Shown here in pieces: positions 4,509 through 8,884 of a DNA stretch of 8,884 nucleotides; the first letter of the stretch is position 1; each line of letters begins with the position of its first letter. The stretch is from DUNY01 sp964520055 (GTDB lineage Bacteria > Bacillota > Thermosediminibacteria > Thermosediminibacterales > Tepidanaerobacteraceae). Both the position numbers and the translations under genes were made by a program. The stretch is taken from contig CAZFME010000093.1 in NCBI GenBank assembly GCA_964520055.1, positions 1-8,884 on the forward strand, read 5' to 3'. The notes beneath the pieces were generated by a model that ran no database searches, was not told where the DNA came from, and was given only the letters and a program-made list of their open reading frames with translations.

Positions 4509-6626
4509 ATGGACAAAATTATAAAAATATTGGCGCAAGAATTAAACATAGGAGAAAAACAAGTTACGGCTACCGTGGGGCTTTTGGATGAAGGAAACAC
4601 CGTTCCTTTTATTGCCCGCTATCGGAAGGAAGTAACAGGGGGGCTCTCCGATGAACAACTTCGGGACCTGTCTGAACGGCTGTCCTATCTTCGAAACCTT
4701 GAAGACCGAAAGGCTGAGGTGATAAAACTCCTGGAAGAAATGGAGAAACTTACACCGGAGATTCGGCAAAGTCTTGATACGGCCGCAACCTTACAGGAAG
4801 TGGAGGATATTTACCGACCCTTCAGGCCTAAACGCAGGACCCGGGCCACAATTGCCAGAGAAAGGGGCCTGGAACCTCTGTCGGAGAAAATCCTGGCACA
4901 GGATGTCTTCATTGATGAGAAAGATGCAGCCGCCTTTGTAGATCCGGAAAAAGGTGTGGAAGGCCCTGAAGATGCTTTGGCCGGCGCCTTGGATATCATC
5001 GCCGAGATCGTATCCGATGATGCCGAGGTGCGAAAGGTGATCCGTGATATGACTTATAAAAGAGGTATTATTGAAACCAAGGGACTTACTGAAGAAGTGT
5101 CCACCTACTTTATGTACTATGATTTCAAAGAACCGGTGGCAAAGATCGTCTCCCACCGGATTTTGGCCATAAACCGGGGGGAACGGGAAAAGTTCCTACA
5201 GGTGAAGATTCAGGTTCCTGACGACGATATTACAGATACGGTCAAGGCCAAGTACATAAAAGAATCTTCCCCAACAGCAGAGCTGATTGAAAAGGCTGTG
5301 GATGATGCCTATAAACGCTTGATTTGGCCGTCTATCGAAAGAGAAATCCGGAATATGCTTACAGAAGAAGCAGAAGAGCAGGCTCTCTCTACCTTCTCTA
5401 AAAATTTAAAGCATCTTTTGTTACAGCCACTGGTAAAAGACATGGTAATCTTGGGCTTTGACCCCGCTTACCGCACCGGCTGCAAAATCGTGGTCATCGA
5501 TGAATCGGGGAAACTCTTGGCACATACTGTCTGTTACCCCACCCCGCCACAAAATAAGTTTGAAGAGTCCAGAAAGGTTATCCTTTCCTTAATTGAAAAA
5601 TATAAAGTCAATGTTATATCCCTTGGCAACGGCACAGCTTCCCGAGAAAGTGAAAAATTCCTGGCGGAAATTTTAAAGGAAGTCGAAAGACCCATATCTT
5701 ACGTAGTAGTCAGCGAAGCCGGAGCATCGGTCTACTCGGCGTCAAAGCTAGGCACTCAGGAATTCCCGGACTTAGATGTATCCTTCCGAGGTGCCGTCTC
5801 TATCGGTCGCAGGCTTCAGGACCCCTTGGCGGAGCTGGTAAAAATCGACCCAAAAGCCTTAGGTGTAGGCCAGTACCAACATGACGTAAATCAGAAAAAG
5901 CTTTCGGAAAAGCTGGCCGGTGTAGTGGAAGATTGTGTCAACAGTGTAGGTGTAGATGTAAATACCGCCTCACCCTCACTTCTTGGATACGTTAGTGGCA
6001 TTACCGCCTCCACTGCTGCAAATATCGTAAAATATCGGGAAGAAAACAGCGTATTTACATCCAGGAAGACATTTTTAAAAGTACCCAAATTGGGTCCCAA
6101 GACTTTCGAACAATGTGCAGGGTTCCTCCGGGTACCGGAAAGTGATAATGTACTGGACAACACTGCCGTCCACCCGGAAAGCTACGATATAGCTGAAAAA
6201 ATAATACAGCTATATACCCTGGAGGAACTCAAGACTAAAAGCTTTACCGAAAATGAAATAAAGGAAATGGCCTCCACCCTTGATATTGGCATCCCCACCT
6301 TAAGGGATATTCTGGCAGAACTGAAAAAACCCGGACGGGACCCACGGGAAGAACTGCCTGCCCCCATTTTCCGCACCGATGTGCTGGAAATTTCCGATTT
6401 AAAACCTGGTATGGCTTTAATGGGAACTGTCCGCAACATCACTGACTTTGGAGCCTTTATCGACATCGGAGTCCACCAGGACGGCCTTTGCCACATCTCA
6501 GAGCTTTCGGAAAGCTTTGTGCGCTCACCCTTTGATGTAGTAAGTGTAGGGGATACAGTAAAGGTTAAGGTGCTCTCGGTGGATACCGAAAGGAATAGGA
6601 TAAGCCTAACCATGAAAGGTGTATAA
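4509..6626 (+). CDS. tex: Tex-family RNA-binding transcription accessory protein
   Basis: Tex is a large cytosolic nucleic-acid-binding protein related to the core of eukaryotic Spt6; it associates with transcription, and its exact role in Firmicutes is not settled. With the start at 4509 it has 705 residues, slightly short of the ~720-770 of the family but complete in domains. Order: N-terminal helical domain with 'LLDEGNTVPFIARYRKE' (25-41) and 'VEDIYRPFRPKRRTRATIARE' region (98-118); YqgF/RNase H-like domain opening 'ILGFDPAYRTGCK' (314-326); the 'SIGRRLQDPLAELVKIDPK' region (431-449) and 'GVGQYQHDV'; helix-hairpin-helix segment 'VDVNTASPSLLGYVSGI' (482-498) with a second near 'VPKLGPKTFEQCAGFLR'; and a C-terminal S1 RNA-binding domain from 'LKPGMALMGTVRNITDFGAFID' (631-652) to the end. 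No lesion or unusual feature is seen. It is transcribed alone. Confidence 0.97.
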   Translation: MDKIIKILAQELNIGEKQVTATVGLLDEGNTVPFIARYRKEVTGGLSDEQLRDLSERLSYLRNLEDRKAEVIKLLEEMEKLTPEIRQSLDTAATLQEVEDIYRPFRPKRRTRATIARERGLEPLSEKILAQDVFIDEKDAAAFVDPEKGVEGPEDALAGALDIIAEIVSDDAEVRKVIRDMTYKRGIIETKGLTEEVSTYFMYYDFKEPVAKIVSHRILAINRGEREKFLQVKIQVPDDDITDTVKAKYIKESSPTAELIEKAVDDAYKRLIWPSIEREIRNMLTEEAEEQALSTFSKNLKHLLLQPLVKDMVILGFDPAYRTGCKIVVIDESGKLLAHTVCYPTPPQNKFEESRKVILSLIEKYKVNVISLGNGTASRESEKFLAEILKEVERPISYVVVSEAGASVYSASKLGTQEFPDLDVSFRGAVSIGRRLQDPLAELVKIDPKALGVGQYQHDVNQKKLSEKLAGVVEDCVNSVGVDVNTASPSLLGYVSGITASTAANIVKYREENSVFTSRKTFLKVPKLGPKTFEQCAGFLRVPESDNVLDNTAVHPESYDIAEKIIQLYTLEELKTKSFTENEIKEMASTLDIGIPTLRDILAELKKPGRDPREELPAPIFRTDVLEISDLKPGMALMGTVRNITDFGAFIDIGVHQDGLCHISELSESFVRSPFDVVSVGDTVKVKVLSVDTERNRISLTMKGV

Positions 6627-6637
6627 AATTCCACATT

Positions 6638-6669
6638 TTGTTTACTTTTATATAAACTATGTTATAATA
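6638..6669 (+). promoter_or_regulatory. Orphan extended -10 promoter downstream of tex
   Basis: TATAAT at 6663-6668 with TG at 6660-6661 is a perfect extended -10. A weak -35-like TTGTTT is at 6638-6643, with a long 19-bp spacing. The -10 and the following ATAGA are shared with the promoter at 3346. Start would be near 6675. No plus-strand gene follows before the convergent trpP; instead the hairpin at 6678 comes at once. Confidence 0.5.
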
Positions 6670-6677
6670 TAGATAAA

Positions 6678-6711
6678 GGTAATCGGAACCGCAAATGCGG
6701 TTCCGATTACC
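6678..6711. terminator. Perfect 15-bp hairpin after tex
   Basis: GGTAATCGGAACCGC (6678-6692), loop AAAT, GCGGTTCCGATTACC (6697-6711): 15 perfect base pairs. On the plus strand no T-run follows (CTATGTAAAA). On the minus strand it is followed by TTTATCTAT, which is closer to a terminator for transcripts coming from trpP. It may end tex or trpP transcription, or be the body of a small RNA made from the promoter just upstream. Confidence 0.6.
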
Positions 6712-6778
6712 CTATGTAAAATAATATCACATCCGACATTTTAAGACAATAACAAAGATTTTTGCATTTAATAGCTTA

Positions 6779-6808
6779 AAGGCCCTGCATTCCCACATGC
6801 AGGGCCTT
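6779..6808 (-). terminator. Terminator hairpin after trpP
   Basis: AAGGCCCTGCAT (6779-6790) and ATGCAGGGCCTT (6797-6808) form a 12-bp perfect stem with a 6-nt loop, 7 nt after the trpP stop. Read on the minus strand the stem runs into TTTAAGCTATT, a short T-rich tail. Most likely the terminator of the trpB2-trpP transcript. Confidence 0.65.
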
Positions 6809-6815
6809 AATCAAA

Positions 6816-7328
6816 TCATACATTGCGTGTAACCATATTCCTTGTGGAAAACACCACTTTGTAGCATATAAATGTGGCAATTGTGTTGATCAATGCCGCG
6901 GGAATAACAACGGTGGTAAAGAGAACGGGAAAGGCCACCGGAAGGTTTCCCACAACCAGAAGTGCCGTTTGCAGAAAAACCACGCCGCTTATTACAGTAC
7001 CTACGAAAGCCGTAATAAGCACCGATAAGTTTGAATTGAAGTTAGAAAACACCTTTATCATGGTCATAACCACAAAGGCCGTAACGAATTTGTCACACAT
7101 ATTAGCAATCTGTCCACCGGGGAAACCGGTTGTAAGAGCGGAAAATATACCTGCCAGTATCCCTGCCACCAAAGCGTTTTTGGGGCTGTGGTCAACATAA
7201 AGGGCCACAAAAAGCATGGCTAAAAGAAAGTCCGGTTTCATACCTCCCACGATGGGCGGCACTACATAGTGAAGTACCAGACCAATTGCTATCAAAAGTG
7301 ATGTCAAAATCATATCCTTTAATTTCAT
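6816..7328 (-). CDS. trpP: Tryptophan transporter, TrpP family
   Basis: A 170-residue, very hydrophobic protein with about five to six membrane spans (roughly residues 6-26, 33-47, 51-67, 80-94, 101-127 and 134-158). It carries the pattern of the Bacillus TrpP/YhaG family: 'GGMKPDFLLAMLFVAL' (28-43), 'GILAGIFSALTTGFPGGQIANMCDK' region (56-80), and an overall fold like ECF-transporter S components. Known members import tryptophan and are co-regulated with tryptophan genes. It lies 57 nt after trpB2 on the same strand, which supports the assignment. ATG 7328 is preferred, with AGGAGG (7342-7337) 8 nt upstream; the in-frame GTG one codon earlier (7331) would have only 5 nt spacing. No TRAP-type GAG/TAG repeats are seen in the gap before it. 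Substrate is inferred from family and context. Confidence 0.87.
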   Translation of the reverse strand: MKLKDMILTSLLIAIGLVLHYVVPPIVGGMKPDFLLAMLFVALYVDHSPKNALVAGILAGIFSALTTGFPGGQIANMCDKFVTAFVVMTMIKVFSNFNSNLSVLITAFVGTVISGVVFLQTALLVVGNLPVAFPVLFTTVVIPAALINTIATFICYKVVFSTRNMVTRNV

Positions 7329-7385
7329 CACATTTCCCTCCTGTAAATTGTTTTATTTTAACAGTCCTCAATTTTTACTACTGTT

Positions 7386-8735
7386 TCAAGGAAGTTTCTC
7401 TAGCGCTTTATTGATAATGTCTTCCGGCAGGCTGGAATTTTGCATTTGTCCGGAAAGGTAATTGTCATAAGCAGCCATGTCAAAGTATCCATGACCACTT
7501 AAGCCAAAAAGTATGGTTCTTTTTTCGCCGGATTCCTTAGCCTGGATGGCTTCATCCACCGCAGCTTTTATAGCATGGGCCGATTCCGGTGCCGGCACGA
7601 TGCCTTCACTTTGGGCAAAAAGCATTGCAGCTTCAAAGATATCTTGCTGTTCAAAAGCTATGGCTTCAATTAATCCATCGTTAAGCAGTTGGCTCTGAAT
7701 AGGCGAAGAACCATGATATCTTAGCCCTCCCGCATGTATCCCCGGTGGCATAAAGTCACTGCCCAAAGTATACATCATCATCATAGGAGTTAGATGGGCC
7801 ACATCGCCGTAGTCATAGGTAAACTTACCCCTGGTCAGGCTGGGACAGGCTGCAGGTTCAGCTGCTACTATACGTGTCTTTTTACCTGCAATGATTTTAT
7901 CATGCACAAAGGGCATGGCAAGCCCACCAAAATTGCTACCGCCGCCGGAACATGCTATCACCACATTGGGATAATGCCCGGCCTTTTCCATCTGTTTCTT
8001 GGCTTCAAGGCCTATAACCGTCTGATGCAGCACAACATGATTTAAAACACTGCCCAAAGAATAGTTTGTATCAGAGTTTTTGACGGCATCTTCCACCGCT
8101 TCACTTATAGCAATACCTAAACTGCCATTGGAATCCGGATCTTTTTCAAGCACTACCCGTCCGGCATCGGTGATATCACTGGGACTTGCAAAAACCTGTG
8201 CATCGAAAAGTTGCATAATAGAGCGGCGATAAGGTTTTTGATGGTAGCTTATTTTTACCATGTAGACGGTACACTCCAAATTAAAGAACTTACAGGCCAT
8301 GGCCAGAGCCGTTCCCCATTGTCCAGCCCCGGTCTCCGTAGCCAGTCGCTTTATTCCCTGCTGTTTATTATAGTAGGCTTGGGGTATGGCGGTGTTCAGT
8401 TTGTGACTACCGGCGGGACTCACCCCTTCATATTTGAAGTAAATCCTGGCCGGGGTATCTAAGGTCTTCTCCAGCCGATGGGCTCTAAACACGGGTGATG
8501 GCCTCCACAATCCGTATAATTTGCGAACTTCTTCCGGTATCTCGATAAGCCTCTTGGTGCTGACTTCCTGTTTGATGACTTCCTCAGGGAAAATCGCTCC
8601 CAATTCATCGGGTGTGGCCGGTTTTCCCGTAGCCGGACTTAGTGGCGGCTTTAAAGGGTTGGGCATATCTGCCTGTATATTATACCAATGTGTCGGAATC
8701 TCTCTTTCAGTCAACAGTATTTTCGTTTCTTTCAT
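7386..8735 (-). CDS. trpB: Tryptophan synthase beta chain, TrpB2 type
   Basis: TrpB joins indole and serine to give tryptophan, using PLP. The 449 residues are longer than the ~400 of the standard TrpB1, and the N-terminal 'EIPTHWYNIQADMP' region (12-25) with 'LWRPSPVFRAHRLE' (76-89) is typical of the TrpB2 subgroup. The PLP lysine is K112 in 'GVSPAGSHKLNTA'; the catalytic glutamate is E135 in 'ATETGAGQWG'; the phosphate-binding loop is 'GGGSNFGG' (264-271); and 'FGLSGHGYFDM' (410-420) ends the core. TrpB2 enzymes often act without TrpA and are thought to salvage free indole; no trpA or other trp gene is present here. Start 8735 has AAGGAG 9 nt upstream; the frame is open further to 8837, but those 34 residues have no family match. 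It appears to form an operon with trpP. Confidence 0.95.
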   Translation of the reverse strand: MKETKILLTEREIPTHWYNIQADMPNPLKPPLSPATGKPATPDELGAIFPEEVIKQEVSTKRLIEIPEEVRKLYGLWRPSPVFRAHRLEKTLDTPARIYFKYEGVSPAGSHKLNTAIPQAYYNKQQGIKRLATETGAGQWGTALAMACKFFNLECTVYMVKISYHQKPYRRSIMQLFDAQVFASPSDITDAGRVVLEKDPDSNGSLGIAISEAVEDAVKNSDTNYSLGSVLNHVVLHQTVIGLEAKKQMEKAGHYPNVVIACSGGGSNFGGLAMPFVHDKIIAGKKTRIVAAEPAACPSLTRGKFTYDYGDVAHLTPMMMMYTLGSDFMPPGIHAGGLRYHGSSPIQSQLLNDGLIEAIAFEQQDIFEAAMLFAQSEGIVPAPESAHAIKAAVDEAIQAKESGEKRTILFGLSGHGYFDMAAYDNYLSGQMQNSSLPEDIINKALEKLP

Positions 8736-8784
8736 TCTTATCATCTCCTTATGGATTTTAAAATGGTGTTTGGGGTAATTACCT

Positions 8785-8808
8785 TGACACCCGGTTTTAA
8801 AGGTGTCA
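8785..8808. promoter_or_regulatory. Inverted repeat upstream of trpB2, possible operator
   Basis: TGACACC (8785-8791) and GGTGTCA (8802-8808) are a perfect 7-bp inverted repeat with a 10-nt spacer, 50 nt before the trpB2 start. A third half-site, GTGTCA, is at 8831-8836, in the same direction as the second and 28 bases from it. Spacing suits a dimeric repressor. No clear -10/-35 pair, T-box core or TRAP-type repeat was found in the 149 bases available. Confidence 0.4.
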
Positions 8809-8884
8809 GAGGTCCAGGGGATGGCTGAGCGTGTCAAATCCCGTCAATTCATGCTTTATGTCATCTTTCATACTGTGACTTTTC
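8806..8884 (-). CDS. Possible 3' end of an upstream gene or short ORF, unrecognised
   Basis: On the minus strand a frame enters from the window edge and stops at TGA 8808-8806. It reads KSHS, then MKDDIKHELTGFDTLSHPL and DL; an internal ATG at 8871 would give 21 residues. It has no tryptophan, so it does not look like a trp leader peptide. No ribosome binding site is visible for the ATG, so it is more likely the tail of a gene upstream of trpB2, 70 nt away. Its stop lies inside the inverted repeat. Chance is also possible. Confidence 0.25.
   Translation of the reverse strand, partial: KSHSMKDDIKHELTGFDTLSHPLDL

Noticed and set aside
4791..5156. 121-codon minus-strand open frame inside tex
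   Set aside because: Antisense shadow of tex, with composition expected from the reverse of its codons.
6182..6634. 150-codon minus-strand open frame at the end of tex
   Set aside because: Serine-rich shadow of the S1 domain coding sequence; no start signals.
8736..8837. N-terminal extension of TrpB2 to 8837
   Set aside because: The 34 extra residues fit no TrpB family pattern, cross the inverted repeat and the SD site, while ATG 8735 has a good SD.
8806..8871. Tryptophan leader peptide before trpB2
   Set aside because: The 21 codons contain no tryptophan and no terminator/antiterminator pair follows.
1..8884. CRISPR arrays, tRNA or rRNA genes, complete insertion sequences
   Set aside because: No regularly spaced repeats, cloverleaf-like segments, rRNA sequence, transposase or terminal inverted repeats were found by eye.

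Overview
The window looks like a chromosomal segment from a low-to-mid GC Firmicute, most likely a clostridial anaerobe. The grounds are strong AGGAGG-type Shine-Dalgarno sites, TATAAT promoters with an extended -10, hairpin terminators, and a gene set (tex, trpP-type tryptophan transporter, long TrpB2-type TrpB, PSPase-like HAD-IB phosphatase) typical of that group. The taxon is an inference; nothing here fixes the species.

Layout. (1) 1-453, plus strand: the 3' end of an antitoxin gene, overlapping by 4 nt a RelE/ParE-type toxin gene that has lost one base, then a bidirectional terminator. (2) 474-1240, minus: the last ~85 codons of an MFS transporter, lying directly after a stand-alone GyrI-like effector-binding gene with two single-base insertions. 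(3) 1306-2397, minus: intact serC. (4) 2439-3214, minus: remnants of a peptide-type ABC transporter ATPase (Walker A intact) and of a PstS-like substrate-binding protein, each with at least one frame change. (5) 3415-4155, plus: an intact HAD-IB phosphatase behind an extended -10 promoter. (6) 4156-4508: mostly non-coding, with one possible 51-aa membrane peptide on the minus strand, then the tex promoter. (7) 4509-6626, plus: intact tex. (8) 6627-6815: an orphan promoter followed at once by a perfect 15-bp hairpin, then a second hairpin. (9) 6816-8735, minus: a trpB2-trpP pair, preceded by an inverted repeat and the possible end of another reading frame.

How it fits together. Two themes stand out. 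The first is serine and tryptophan metabolism: SerC makes phosphoserine, the HAD-IB enzyme belongs to the phosphoserine-phosphatase-like group, TrpB2 condenses serine with indole, and TrpP imports tryptophan. The link between these loci is inference, since they are separate transcription units. The second is decay: every accessory gene in the first 3.2 kb (toxin, GyrI-like, MFS, ABC ATPase, PstS-like) is broken by single-base indels or truncation, while serC in their midst and all genes from 3.4 kb onward are intact. I did not find a convincing new multi-gene system. The less expected items are the orphan promoter-hairpin unit after tex, the small membrane ORF at 4187-4342, and the clustered one-base lesions.
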